Source of the DNA: Hofstenia miamia
Lineage: Eukaryota; Xenacoelomorpha; Acoela; Hofsteniidae
Reading direction: 5' to 3'
DNA: 64,000 nt
Assembly: GCA_900660155.1 (NCBI GenBank)
Contig: CABFPE010000030.1
Coordinates: forward strand, 320,651-384,650
The notes under the pieces were generated by a model. The model saw nothing but the letters and a program-made list of their open reading frames with translations, did not search any database and was not told where the DNA came from. Position 1 is the first letter of the stretch. Every line of letters starts with the position of its first letter. The position numbers and the translations under genes are program-made. This document shows, in pieces, positions 24,601-36,912 of the stretch.

Positions 24601-26763
24601 GTTGCAATAGCAACTCAATTTCCTTTCTTATAATGAATAAAAATAATGTACAATAAATAAGCGCATTTTTATATTGATTCGTAGTATAATTCGCAAGATC
24701 TCTAAATATAATTTTCAAGCTTGGGCGAAAATTTATCAATTGGCAACACGTCTAATTACTGTGCTAATGAATATAGTGTAAAAGAGTGTTTCTGTGTTGC
24801 CTGAAAACTCAAAATTCTTGATTGAACTGCATTATACAAACCTGGAGATTCCTAGAAATGTTATTTTTTGCGTCCAGTGTTTTTTACTTGTCTGCACGTA
24901 TATATTCTTCGGGCTGGGGCGACTTATCTTGTGTACTCGTACACGTCATTGTCCTCTACTAACTATAAATTTGATTGTGTGTGTGTGTGGCCTTTTCCGG
25001 GTCTATATATGATTCTATCCCCAGCAAGAAGTCACAAACAACATTTACATGCAACGGCTATGCTAACTTTTTGAGAGTATCGCGAGGCGTTTTTGTAATG
25101 TAAAGTATTTTGTCAATGTATAGTTATAATGAGAAATGTGTGTTTCATTGTGCCACTGCATTGAAAAAACACTTGAAGATTTCCATTACTCATTCGGTTA
25201 TTTCATTTCTTTTCTGACATGCTCGTAACTCTAGCTGATATGAATTCTCACGCACAGATCGCTATAACACTTGCCGAATCCATATTTTTGCGAGAACTTC
25301 AATTGCCTAAGTTCACAACTATCGATATGTTCAATCTATTTTTCATATGCTTTTGTTGTTAGTTCTAAGTCTGATTTCACAGCATATCTATAATTTCGAA
25401 CGAATTCTTCCATTTCGTGCATGCTTGGAAGCCAAAACGTCTACTAAAGTCTATTTAGTATTGAATTTATGCACGCGTTTCATTAAATCAAAATGTAATA
25501 TTCGATTGTTCCAATCTAAAATGTGTATTTTGATACCTTATTGTCACAATTTTTCTCTCGATAGGGTGCAATTCCACATGACTCAAACGAATAGGAAAAC
25601 TTTGCAATCACGAAAAAGTTAATTGAGTAGTGATTCCATAAAACCGAACTGGTTAGTTATACGATATATTTCAAATTTTCAATAAGTGAACTTTATGCAT
25701 AAACATACACGAAACATGCTATAAAATATATTACATGTAGTTTTGAAGAAAAACTTAGTTGCTGAAAATATTTAGTAACAATGTGTATTTGCCTCATAAG
25801 TTTTGTTAGAACTCGAAATCAAGCATTTTTCCTAAAATTATACTGGCCGCGATAAAAATTGTGTATCTGAATGAAACATGCATTTGTTTTTACTAAAAGG
25901 ATTTGGTGTTTCCTAATATCATTATCCAATATTTGCATTCATTTTATAATTGATGTTCATTATTATTAATATATAACTTTCCTTTAATAAGTGTACAAAA
26001 TAAGTTGGACTAGCTATTATCAAACGTTAGTTATATATGCATGTTACAGTTAAATCTATTGCATCAAATTACAATAAAAAATTGAAATTAAAATTAAACG
26101 TCCATCCTGGTAAAGAGAAAAATATCTTTTGGTCTCTGTGGATCCAATATCCGTACAGGATTTAACATGTTAGAAAAAGCAGACTTTTGATGTTCCAAGC
26201 AAATTAACGTCTACTGCAAATTTTCTGATTATTCGCTATGCAATTTATAAAATATGTATATTATCATCATACCGAATTTTCTTGTTAAACTCAGCCCACA
26301 GCAATCGAAGTCAGAGAGTGTACAAACTTGAACGTAAGGGCAAATAATTCTAAGGTTGGTATATAATATAATTTTTGTTTTTGCACTGTGCAGAATATAG
26401 TTTGATATATTTTATAATATTGAAAATGTGAATTAGTTAACATTGAATATTTAGGTTAAATTGCCGTTAATCTCTGATCTCAGTCATAACATGTCAAAGG
26501 CTTACGGTGTATATCTTGAAGGTGCTGGACACTCACTTCGAGGCCTATTTATTATTGATAAAAAACAAATTTTGCGTCAAAGCACTATTAATGATATTCC
26601 TGTAGGCAGAAGCGTTGATGAGACTTTGCGCTTAATTCAAGCGTTTCAACACACTGATATGTATGGGGATGTCTGTCCTGCAGAGTGGAGACCTGGTTCT
26701 GATACTATTGATCCACATCCAGATCACAAGTTGAAGTACTTTAAAAAGAAAAACGACTTGTGA
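21482..26763 (+). CDS. Secretory typical 2-Cys peroxiredoxin, PRDX4-like (3 exons)
   Basis: Exons 21482-21604, 24079-24297 and 26455-26763 join in phase 0 to 216 residues. The family reduces H2O2 and organic peroxides through a peroxidatic Cys that forms a disulfide with the partner subunit's resolving Cys, usually recycled by thioredoxin or PDI. The peroxidatic motif DFTFVCPTE has its Cys at 66, the conserved Arg is in SLRGLF at about 143, and the resolving Cys is in GDVCPAEW at 188. GGLG (109-112) and YF (209-210) are both present; these mark eukaryotic enzymes that are sensitive to over-oxidation. Residues 1 to about 20 are a hydrophobic signal peptide ([15 protein letters not shown]), so the product enters the secretory route, as PRDX4 does. 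A TTTTAG acceptor-like site just 5' of the ATG suggests a 5' UTR intron or trans-splicing. Confidence 0.94.
22026..22886. repeat. 24-bp inverted repeat pair enclosing 0.8 kb (possible transposon remnant)
   Basis: AAAACTCGAAGAAATCAGG (continuing TAAAC) at 22026-22049 recurs inverted at 22863-22886 with one mismatch. The enclosed 0.8 kb in peroxiredoxin intron 1 has no recognised ORF. No clear target duplication was seen, so the class is unknown. Confidence 0.5.
24079..24297 (+). CDS. Peroxiredoxin exon 2
   Basis: 73 codons from acceptor TTGTTTAG to donor GTAATT. Contains the peroxidatic Cys motif and GGLG. Confidence 0.95.
26455..26763 (+). CDS. Peroxiredoxin exon 3
   Basis: Acceptor ATATTTAG. 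102 codons plus TGA, with the conserved Arg, [16 protein letters not shown], the resolving Cys and the YF tail. Confidence 0.95.
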   Translation, partial: VKLPLISDLSHNMSKAYGVYLEGAGHSLRGLFIIDKKQILRQSTINDIPVGRSVDETLRLIQAFQHTDMYGDVCPAEWRPGSDTIDPHPDHKLKYFKKKNDL

Positions 26764-26926
26764 TTCCATTATTTATTTAACGTGGTTGATCTAATCAACT
26801 CTTTATTTGTATATTTAAGTTGAACTATTTATATACTTTTATGAAGTTTTGACACATTTTGTATATATTCTAATTTTGTTTGTTGCAAACATTCTGCGAA
26901 ATATTCATTTATGTCCTTTAAGTTAG

Positions 26927-26932
26927 AATAAA
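26927..26932 (+). promoter_or_regulatory. Polyadenylation signal candidate for peroxiredoxin
   Basis: AATAAA about 165 bp after the stop codon; positional evidence only. Confidence 0.4.
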
Positions 26933-27037
26933 TTCGATTCGGAATGTTTCGGTGATTGGCCAAATATCCACTGAAGTTAATCTTTGAACGAAACGCAAAG
27001 TTGTAAACTATTCTGCGGGTCTGCGAAGGCATGTCAT

Positions 27038-27252
27038 CTGGGGCGTACCCAGGATTTTCTGACGGGGACATCATCGTTATTACCCAATTTTTGAAAATAT
27101 TGAGAAAATAGACCCTAAAAATGCATTTCACGATCCTACATTTTAAATTTTTCGATTTTTACGAATTTTTTTTGATTTATCCAGTCAAAATCAAATTTGG
27201 AAACCTGACGGGAGGCATACCACCATGTCTCCCCACTCTGCGTACGCCACTG
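27038..27252. mobile_element. hAT-type MITE, 215 bp, with 8-bp TSD
   Basis: It begins CTGGGGCGTACCCAG and ends CTGCGTACGCCACTG, imperfect terminal inverted repeats around a GGCGTAC core. Identical CATGTCAT copies flank it (27030-27037 and 27253-27260). It has no coding capacity. The reverse complement is related to 14535-14653, and one terminus resembles 31802-31829, so this is a multi-copy family. Confidence 0.85.
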
Positions 27253-27260
27253 CATGTCAT

Positions 27261-28690
27261 TATATTGGTAATACAAATATCGAAAATTTGAAAACACCAC
27301 ATGATAGAACAATGTCTGCTCTCTTATTTACTATTTAAACTCCGTTATAGACTGGAGAATTTGAAAGTTTTTTAGAATATTTAATCTTTCATCGAAAAAT
27401 ATTTAATTCTAGAAATAAATATTTTTTAGCACAAATGTTTACATTTTATGTGAGCACATCTACCCATGGTCAAAATTCTTCTAAATTGTGGGCAAAATTT
27501 TCACTTTCGATAATGAAAATTACATAAAGCTAAGAGCAAAATTCTGAGCTTTTAAATCTGAAGTGCCCCAAACCCCTCTTATGCTAGCCACTTTTCTGCT
27601 TTCTCAAATTAGCCTACATTGACATTTCTGAACTTATATTCTTCAAACTTGTTTGCATTCATCTCTTTGTTTCAATTACTAGACTACAAAACTATTCAAT
27701 GAGTACATTTTTTGGCTCTTCTGTTGTCTCTGTAATTCCTTCAAATATTTGAGCATGTTGCAATTGATCCGAACGCAATATAATGTTATGCTAATATTTT
27801 CACATAGTTATCCTGTCTTTCCGCTCAATTGACAAATTTACAGTACATTCTCTGCAAGCTGATATCGGATTTTTCTCACTGCTCATCGTAATCTATATCA
27901 CTGATTGCTTTAAATGCAGATTTGAAATTGGATACAATTGTTATTGTACCAGAATCCTACTAAAGCATAAATTGTAAGAAATTTTAATTTCAGTTGAGTT
28001 TGTATGGTTAACCAATATCTTCGAAGTAATATTTCGTTGTGTGCTTGTCAACTTGTAATCATGATCTCTGATTTTCATTTGAATATACCAAAATGTGCCT
28101 ATAAAACAATTTGATTTAAGTATTGGAAGCACGTAAATAGCATTTTAAGTGTTTTTACTATTACGGTATTTTGTTATCCTTGATATTTACACATGACCCA
28201 TACCTAGATCTCAGTGCTGTACCAATGACAATTTTCTCGTTAATCGTTCTCATCTTGGTGTTTATATTTTGTTACGCCCTCACAAGTCAAGATGGATTTA
28301 TTTTTTGTTGAATAACGCATTATAGCCATATTTTTAAAAATTCCATAAAATGTTAGGGGACAAATGCGCTAATTCACCCGTTACTAAAAGCTGCTTAGAA
28401 TGCCGCTTACTTTTGACGACGTTTATATTAGCGTTTTGTCAGATGCATAGCATTGAAAAATGTCACGTATTTGACTGCTAGATTTAAGCAATTTTATATT
28501 TTTCTATTATATGAAAGGACGTTTTCTGCACTAAAGAATATTGCTGAAATATACAGTATAGATAAATGCTTCTTAAACTATTTTAGAATTCTTGGTTTTA
28601 ATAAAAACAGACTAAAACAACAACAATTTATTTCTTATAAAGCGCATAACTAAAAAATACTCTCATGTGCTAAAAAATTTATAAACGTCA
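27261..28690. other. Intergenic AT-rich sequence, nothing recognised
   Basis: Only short frames without recognisable motifs; no bounded repeat seen. Confidence 0.4.
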
Positions 28691-28699
28691 AATGTTTAG

Positions 28700-29345
28700 G
28701 TCGCTTGTTTGCAGTATAAATAATTCATACTTCAACTTCTTGAATTTATAGACACGTTTCATTTCTCAAATCCACTGGTAGCGAGTTAAACAGTGTAGGG
28801 CCACACACAGCGAAAGAGTGATATGCCACAGATTTTGATCTCGGAATAATCGCCTTGTTTCTCATCGTTCATGAATTAACGTGAATTGATACCAGTTGTA
28901 CAAGATAGTTCGGAGCCAATCCATTCATGCATTTCCACATTAACAGACATATTTTATATTTAATTCGATAGTCTATTTTGAGCCAATGGAGTTGATGTAT
29001 AGCACGGCTGATATGTGCAAATTTACCTAGACAAATCTCGCACATCTGTTTTGCACGCACTACAGTTTGCGTAGGGCCTTGTTTCTTACACCATATAGAC
29101 AGTCGTTCATAAAGTCTAATTTAGATAGAATTAATGATCGCACAATGTTTGCACGTAATTCAGCATTTAAGTACTTCTGTATGCGATATAGATTTCTCAG
29201 CGAAAAGTTCGAGTATCTAACTAATTTAGAAATATGAGTATCCATTGACAGATCAGAATCAAGATATAATCCGAGATCCCTTATCTTGCTCCGATCGGTT
29301 TCTTGACATCGTTGATTAGAATTGTCACCATTTAGACATTGATAA
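28700..29345 (-). mobile_element. LINE 3' fragment (C-terminal reverse transcriptase region)
   Basis: Two minus-strand frames (29245-29060 and 29060-28869) run on from each other. They read MDTHISKLVRYSNFSLRNLY..., then SLILSKLDFMNDCLYG and IHQLHWLKIDYRIKYKICLL, then CMNGLAPNYL. This order (thumb helix, S.LDYCN..Y, LHWLP...RI.YK, ..APxYL) is the usual C-terminal end of CR1/Rex/jockey-like ORF2. It is broken by a frame change at about 29060 and lacks everything upstream of the YxDD box. Confidence 0.85.
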
Positions 29346-31800
29346 GCCCTGGTTAGTAAAGTTTTCTAGTCATTAACAATTGTCTTTGAATTTTCAATTA
29401 CAGAAAGTGCTTCGTGGGAAGAGAGAGTCATTAAAACAGAGGAGCTTGAGCATCGTCAATTTACAAATTTTACCCTCTAAATATGCATAATTTTACTAAA
29501 AGATATTATGGCGTAATTAAACGTTGATTAGAGGTAATTTATGCTGATATATATATATTCATCTTTGGTGTTAAGACTTGGTTGCATTGATCGTATCTAT
29601 ATACTTTCAATTACTTTTAAATTTTTGGGAATGGTTGACCTTACAATTTTGATGTCATAATATATTCTAAATTTTCTTAGGTGTTCCTATATTGTTGACT
29701 TAGTTTCGTGTTCTTTTATTCTTATTAGTTGTCTGCTACTATATCCGATATGGTCCTCACCACAAGTGATTTATTTAGAAAAAAAATATTGTTAACGATT
29801 CTCGAATATTGGGCATAGTCAACATGTTACTAAAACTACATTTTAATAATGAAATACACATCCTATTCGTTTAGTTGAGAATTCTCAATGATTTTTAATA
29901 ACTAAAAAAACCATCCAGAAATAAATGTCGACTAACAAATCAATTGACAGCTTCCCTACAAAGTTATTCTGTAATGTTTTATTTTACTAAATCATAATTA
30001 TTGGTAGTAGCAGTTGGTGTAGCAAATCTTCTTTTGTATTTAGACTTGGTTGAAATGATCTAATTAAATACTTTCAATGGCTTCAAGATGTTTGCTTCGG
30101 TATTCTTTAAATTTTTTTATTAAAACTTATTCCACGATATTTAAGATGTTTTGAAATTGTTAAATTTGTTTCGTTATTTTGTTATTCTACCAGGCTTGTC
30201 CATTGGACAGATTTTTCTGTCCAATCCAATACAAAAATTCTAGAATTGTAAAGTTCGGATCCAATTCAATTTCAGTCTACGTTTGATTTTGCTAATCCTA
30301 ATCTTCTTTGCAACATTCAGCAGATGTTTTTGATGTCATATAATATTTATATTTGTATAATGCACAAACTTTCTGTATGTGATTATTAAGGCCTGTAATG
30401 CGCTTGCAAGACCAGAAAAATAATGTCAAAGAAAGCGCAAAAAATCAGAATTATTATTACAGAACAAATGCGTTGGCTTTATTTGCAGAAATTTTGTACA
30501 ACAGTGATACGAAAATAGGAGATCCTATAGTCGATCAACATCACTCTCAATACGGGAAACCTCACTGTTAATCTCCACCTTTGTTCCTAACTCAAATTTC
30601 AGTTCTAAGGTATGCTACTCACCTCTTAGAGCCTTGCGGGAACACTCCCGTGGGTTCGGGAGGAATTTTTTAACTGGGAGTGTGACAGATGTTTTTTAAT
30701 TCTAGTAGCAAAAGTTTAAAAATTTTCATACACTATTTTTTTTGTAACTGATCAAAGTGCATAGATGTATTTCTTAGAACTGGAACATATTAGGTGCCTC
30801 ACCATTAAAGTTTCAATTTACGCACCAATCTTGGAAGAATCCAATGATTTGTAGTTTTTTTATTCAAACTCCGAAGGTGAAGACTGTTTAATTGCAAACG
30901 ATGTATCATTTTGCTCCCAATCAAAATATCAAAATATAAGAGAGATATGCACGATACAAAGGGAATCAATTCATTGTGCTGCCACAAGACTATTTCCTTC
31001 CTGGTGCTAGTTTAGAGAGATTTTTTAAACAAATAATGTAAGATTCTAACTCAAAGACGCATAAGCATGACAGAAGAAAATTTGCTTTATTTATTGTGGT
31101 GGTGATCAATAATTTGTAACTGAATTCACATTCCTCTGAGTAAATCACCGTCTTTTTTTTGCAAAAAATTTGAATTCTTCCATAAAGAAAGAGCTTAGCA
31201 TAGTTTATTAAGTTTTCGCATACAGAATATTATAGAACTACTGATAATAGTATCATAAAATGACCTTAACTATCCAAAATGTTTACTCATTCGAAATTCT
31301 GCCTAATATGAGATCACGAATATGTATGTATATCATGACGGAATTGCTTGTGCAGGCTCAATTAAGGAACATAAATAGCAATGCAACCAATGAATTTACG
31401 AGTTTATTTATCATATACTGTCCGATTAGAATACTAAAGCACAATAATACTGGTCAAGTCATTGTATACTAATCAAATAAAATTTTGCTAAATGTATTTA
31501 ACATTGCGCATTGTATTCAAGGTATTATATTTTCAGACCTATATCCAAAGCAATTGTTTTAAATGCATGAGGAATTATTAAAACTATTATTTGTAGTTTA
31601 GAAAATTTTTGTAAAATTATTTCAATTAAATTCCAATTCCAATGGATAAGCCTGTCTTCTACTCAGTTGCCGACCGCAAAATCCGATGTAATCTTAACCG
31701 CAGGTGCATTAAATCTGATAATTTGCATTAGGTTTATCGGAAATATTAGTTGCTGATTTTAGGCCTAGCTTTGAATTATGTTTATCGAGTTTATAATGCA
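29346..31800. other. Intergenic AT-rich sequence, nothing recognised
   Basis: No gene or RNA recognised. A CAGGCTTGTCCATTGGACAG start near 30194 resembles a hAT terminus, but no partner end was found. Confidence 0.35.
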
Positions 31801-31801
31801 C

Positions 31802-31829
31802 CATGTCCTCCCTTGCGACGCCACTGTTT
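31802..31829. repeat. Terminal fragment of the 27-kb hAT MITE family
   Basis: Reading the reverse strand from 31829, it starts CAGTGGCGTCGCAAGGGAGG and runs into ACATGGTG, close to the terminus of 27038-27252. Similarity stops after about 28 bp and no second end was found. Confidence 0.4.
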
Positions 31830-32429
31830 GCTTTAGTTAAAATCGCAGTTTTTAATGATGCGGAATTATTTTTGAAAGGCAGGTAAGAAATCAAGTGTAA
31901 TTGTCAAATATTTATTATGCTTGTTCTATTTGGGTGCCAATAAAATTCAATTGATTGGAGTAAGAATCTTTAATTTCATTTTTGATTGTTCAATATAAAA
32001 TAGAGTTTTTGTGAGGTTAATACGCAATTTGAGTTAGGCAATACAGTAGCAGTGTTATCTTCAATTTTTTTGATTGCATTTTCAACAATTTGTTTGAATA
32101 AGATAACATTCTATTATTACATTGACTAACACGGCAATTAGTTTAATTACTTAAATCATATTAACATGAATATTAATAAGCAAGCCTGTCACAAAATTTT
32201 TAGTTTCTAAACAGCGTTTATAATTTTTTATGTGAGAATGGCTAAGACTTTAAACGGCTTTGGAATATGTTAATTTTTTATGAATTTTTGAAAAATATTT
32301 TGAACACTCATAACTCACGAGGGCACGATAGGATAGAGAGCGGAACCTATCTCGATCACCATCGCTTTAAGAGGGATCTACATATAGGGAAATAGTTAAA
32401 GTTCAGCGTTACTACCATATGCTCTAAAC

Positions 32430-33309
32430 CAGGGTTTCCCAACGGGGTGCGTACCCCCCCCCCACCAGGGGGCGGTATAAGGCTTCAGGTGGGCGGTGGC
32501 CAAATTTATCGGATAAGGGTTCCCTGAGATTCTTTAGGGGGCGGTGAAAGACTGAGAGCTTCTAGTAACATTACTCGGTGTTTCTCAACCCATTCGTAAT
32601 TTCTTTCCTAATTTTTTTTGCTCGTCATATGTGAAACTGACTTTTGTTTACTTCGCACAAATATAGTTGAAAATTTCATTCATGTTTTGAAATTTGATAT
32701 ACAACGTTTCATATGTCCATCCTAACATTAAACGGGCACTTCCTTGGATCCTGGCAGGGGGTGACGAAGGGCTGGGTAGTTACCTCCTGTAATCAAAACA
32801 CGCAATTGTATGATTGGGGGAAGCCCCAGAAGTTTATTAAGTGTGGTTTTGTACTTAGGTGAGAATATAAGATTGTTAGTAAGAGTATGGGAATGGAACA
32901 CTAGTTTCTCCTATTTAATAAATTTAAAAGGTGGAAACCTCCATAATTAATTTACAAACGACAAATTTAGCTGAGAATAGCTTTTCAAATTTGCTTCATT
33001 CGTTCGCAAAACAATGAAGGAGCTTGCACTTGAATGATAATGCAGAGATGAGGCTCCGTATTAGTGACTTGCCACCACGGATTTCTTCTCTTGTAAGTAA
33101 TAAACAGCCACAAGGCTCTCATTAATACTTATGTCTATAAGACAAATAAATTTTGTTGTTCTAAAAAAATGAGAGTAACGTTTTTATTCCAATATTTTTT
33201 ATTTTTAGAGATTAAATTCATGAATATAACAAATCTTACCTAAACCAACGCCTGGGGTCCATGGCGAAAAAAATTCAGTTTGGGGTCCACAAAAGGTTGG
33301 GAAACCCTG
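32430..33309 (+). mobile_element. hAT element, internally deleted, with transposase C-terminal remnant
   Basis: The 880 bp has perfect 14-bp terminal inverted repeats, CAGGGTTTCCCAAC at the left and its complement at the right. It is flanked by 8-bp target copies differing at one base (CTCTAAAC at 32422-32429, TTCTAAAC at 33310-33317). Near the right end, 33036-33125 encodes AEMRLRISDLPPRISSLV and ends QPQGSH-stop. This is the typical C-terminal tail of ZBED/SCAND3-like hAT transposases, so the element derives from an autonomous hAT by loss of its centre. Confidence 0.88.
33036..33125 (+). pseudogene. hAT transposase C-terminal remnant
   Basis: A 29-codon in-frame piece plus TAA: DNAEMRLRISDLPPRISSLV then SNKQPQGSH. 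In this family the usual ending is of the type LRL.LS...P.I..L...KQ.H.SH, after the dimerisation domain. The rest of the transposase is gone. Confidence 0.65.
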
Positions 33310-33317
33310 TTCTAAAC

Positions 33318-35107
33318 CTTAAAATGACCTGAATTTTTGGTATGAAGTGTATTAGAATCTTTTTAAAAAATCGAAATTTTCAACGAAAAATAGTCAACTT
33401 TTTCAAGTACTTCAACCACAGGAGCACGCCTTAGTATAATTTTCAAAATTACGTTCGAACGAATTCATTAATAGATGTGTGCATGGATCACGATTTCCAA
33501 ATTTCCTAATAGTCTTGCTGAAAGTTCTTTAAACTAAACTCTAACCATAGCCTTGGGTATTTTGGTTGCAGGTTGATCATGATGAATGACTTAAATGCGT
33601 AACAAAACAGCTACTCTTTATGGTAATGTTGGTAATATCGCTTGATTACAAATACTAAATAAGACAGATTCGCTCCATCATCTCAACTCCTGGCAGTGTG
33701 AGTTATGCTATAACTGTCGTGCAAAACATTCTTTGGATTTGGAGCATATGGAGTTTATTTCAACAGATTTCCAAATTCGATTGGTTTTCTTGCCCAATAC
33801 TCCTAGTACTTGCCCATTTTATAAATTTTTGTTTATTCAAGGGCAAAGATTTTTCAACGTATTACTTTGTTTTATTAAAAATTATCTAAGTTAATAATGA
33901 GTTTGAAAAAATGGAAAGAACGGCTTCTCTATTATTCATAAATTTTCTGTCGGATAATGCAATTTTTGCTAGTCACATCTGAAAATCCCTTGTTATACTA
34001 GACTGGACAACCTGTCAATATTGCACTTTCGGAAAATGCGCATGCGCCTCATAAATCAGTCCCAACAGTTTATAAAACACATTTATCGGTTTCAATTTTC
34101 ACTGTTATTCACTTTTAGGATCCAAATCTTCATAGCTCACATTTGGATCCGTATTTTTTTATACTGGTCATAAATAATTTCAAGAATTGATAAACAAAAT
34201 GACATACCGAATTATTACCTTAACGTTAATCAGTCTAGCAATTTTTTTCAAAGTTTTTAGTGGTTCTTGAAACAATATTTAAACGGTTATAACTTAGAAA
34301 CTAATAAAGATATCCATAATCTGAAAACATTACCAAATAAAAGTGGATCTCCTTTTTCATTTTCGCATTCTCATTGAGGCGTGCTTCTGACTTTGCGCAC
34401 ATATCGAGCAACAGCTAATGTTCGTTGTTGTACCTATAGCGTTTGAAACGGATGTTTAGCTGAATAATAGATTTAAAGCGAATTTGAATTTCTTTTGAAA
34501 ATCGGAATTTTCAATGAAAAAATGTCTTACTTTCAAGTACTTTAGCCTCAGCAATACTTTTAGTAGAAATTTTCAACATTCAAGTATATTTCTAAGTGTA
34601 AAAGGAACCAGGTTGCTTAAGGTTAAAGGCTCAACTATTTTTTTAATGTTTGAATGCAACTTGAAAACTGAAATTTGGATATTTTTAAAATTCCCTGTAT
34701 GTTAATATTTTATAGTGTGTGGAATAACCATCCATTTTGATGTGTATTAATCTGTCAGCTTGATAGTGTACAAAGCAAGGTGTGTATGTTTGAAACAAGT
34801 GTTTAAACAATGATTATAAAAAAAAGCTTAAGACAGATAGAAAAAAGCGCAGGCTATCTTGTTGCTTATCGATTTTATAAGCTATATTAATTGTGCAATT
34901 TACAACAAATATGCCATATGATTTTATCTTTCTAGGATGTGGTCTTAGATGGAAAGTTTTTGCCTCATTTGTTTACATTTGTGATGTCGATCCAGTCTTT
35001 CAAGTGACATGTTGAAGAAAACTTACTTTTTTGCATTTGCATAAAAACCATAAAAATACTATGTTTAAAAGTTTCAATAAAATTTGAGCATGACTACCTG
35101 AAATATT
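33318..35107. other. Intergenic sequence with an older dispersed repeat
   Basis: A block at about 33325-33425 (TCGAAATTTTCAACGAAAAA ... TTTCAAGTACTT) recurs diverged at about 34470-34560 in direct orientation. A perfect 10-bp inverted repeat GGATCCAAAT/ATTTGGATCC with a 13-base loop lies at 34118-34150. No gene recognised. Confidence 0.4.
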
Positions 35108-35112
35108 GCTGT

Positions 35113-35278
35113 TGTTAAATCCACAATACAATCAATATATTAGGATAATATAAAAACAAGAATCACTGTAATTTTAATTAAACACCAATGATTGTCAATT
35201 ATGCAAAGAGGACCTGCCTACAAGAGACAGGTCAACAATTAATAAAATAACAATAAACAGCTACTAAAATTTTTAACA
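35113..35278 (-). repeat. Copia 3' LTR
   Basis: 166 bp, TGTTAAATCC to TTTTTAACA on the plus strand; pairs with 38744-38909. Confidence 0.93.
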
Positions 35279-35799
35279 TTAGCCCACTTTTTATGAAAAA
35301 GATCATATAATAATCTGGGATTTGAGCTCTTTTCCTTTGTTAGTGGATCGGTACAATGTTTATCTGATGAAACAGGACGGACAGTATAATTTTCAGAAGT
35401 GATACCCTCTATAATAATTTGAATATCTCTTTTTACTCTTCGTTCAATAGGATAATTAGGAGAATGCCCTGCATCAACAAGCTGCTTGCTATCTGTAAAC
35501 AACTATATATGCGTTCTGCATTGTACCAGGGTAAAGATTAATTGCCTCAAATAAATAGCGTGATCCAATGCATCTACTGCTGCCAACAGTTCCGCAGCAA
35601 GTGTGCTGCGAACAACTCGTTTGCATTTCTTGGAACTCCTTGTGACAATATCACAACACCAAAATATTATAAAACCACCATGAGCTCTGTCATTCAATGA
35701 AGCATCAGAATAAACGTAGAGGTCAGGTATTGCGCTATTTTTTTGACATGCATTACTAAATCTCATTATTTCTGAACTGTATTTCAGATATCGAATCAA
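35239..35799 (-). pseudogene. Copia RNase H domain
   Basis: The minus-strand frames read LYVYSDASLNDRAHGGFIIF, RVVRSTLAAELLAAVDALDH, then MFTDSKQLVDAG, with later RRVKRDIQIIIEG. The catalytic D of YSDAS, E of AAELLA and D of TDSKQL are all present. A stop and frame change near 35503 break the domain. Confidence 0.9.
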
Positions 35800-35980
35800 C
35801 TTATTACATTTCTGAGTAAACAGCTGCGGATTGTCAACATCATTCAGAGCGGCTGGTTCTGAAACTTATGTCCGGTCTACCCATTAATAGTCAGCCATAG
35901 TAGTTTACCAAGAATAACTCGGGGATTTGAAAACTCCTCTTCTTCATTGAGATTGTTGATATAATCGTTCTGGGATGCTT

Positions 35981-36912
35981 CTATACAATGATCAATGAGA
36001 CGCATTTGGAAGCCAATGAACGGAACCCATTCAGTACCAATCTTTTGTACAAGACCAACTTTAAAACTGATTCAAGACTCGCTATCATTTCGTTAACAGA
36101 GCCAAGTTTTCCACAAATCTTAGAATCGTCGACATATATATCTATACATCTAATGACAGTATCATTCCTACGAAACATGTATAGAGCCCTGCAAGCTTAG
36201 ACACCTACTCTAAGTCATATCGTCTCTCTTGATACACGATTATACCGGAGACGCCTAGCATCATGAAGCCCATAAACACCTATCAATATTTTCCATGCAG
36301 CTCCTCTTGGAGTTTTGGCTTCTGGTGGAGGAACAACATAGAACTCCTTATTAAGATTATCTCCTAAAAATGCTGTCTCAATGTCAATTTTGTAAATATT
36401 CCACTTCCTAACTTATGAATCATAAGACTCGATAATGACAAGAGTAATCACATTGTGAGTTTTGAACAAGTGGGCGACAAGGTTTCGTTTTCCCGATTGA
36501 TATTCTGAAAACCACGAGCAACCAATCTTGCTTTAAATTTTCTCTCACCAACATCGTCAGTTTTGTGAGTTGTTACATTTAGTTAAAATATCATTTAGTT
36601 CCTTCAAACTCTTTTAGTCTAGAATACATTCTTCGTAAACTCCGTTGGCTAACCAATTGGCTAACTCATTTTCTTTAGCAGCAGAAATTGTAGGCTTATC
36701 ATTATAATGCACCCTATGCTCACCATACCTCTCAGGGAAGGAACGATTTCTGGATGGATAACGTGGTAAATTATCACCCGTTCAATTTTCCATTGATTCA
36801 GACTGCTCAACAATGTCTGTTTCACAACAAAAGTCGTCATCGTGGCTTCCAACATCATCTGAAGGTACTTGATTTCGATTAAGATCAACTGGAATTGTTT
36901 CCTTATTTTCAT
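35981..36912 (-). pseudogene. Copia reverse transcriptase region
   Basis: The catalytic YVDDSKICG lies at about 36110-36136. Upstream on the minus strand, broken frames give KTPRGAAWKILIGVYGLHDA-like, EFYVVPPPEAK-like and RYPSRNRSFPERYG-like pieces, matching copia reverse transcriptase order. Frameshifts and stops are frequent. Confidence 0.8.

Noticed and set aside
24970-24995. GT-rich microsatellite in peroxiredoxin intron 2
   Set aside because: Only a few dinucleotide units; too short to annotate.
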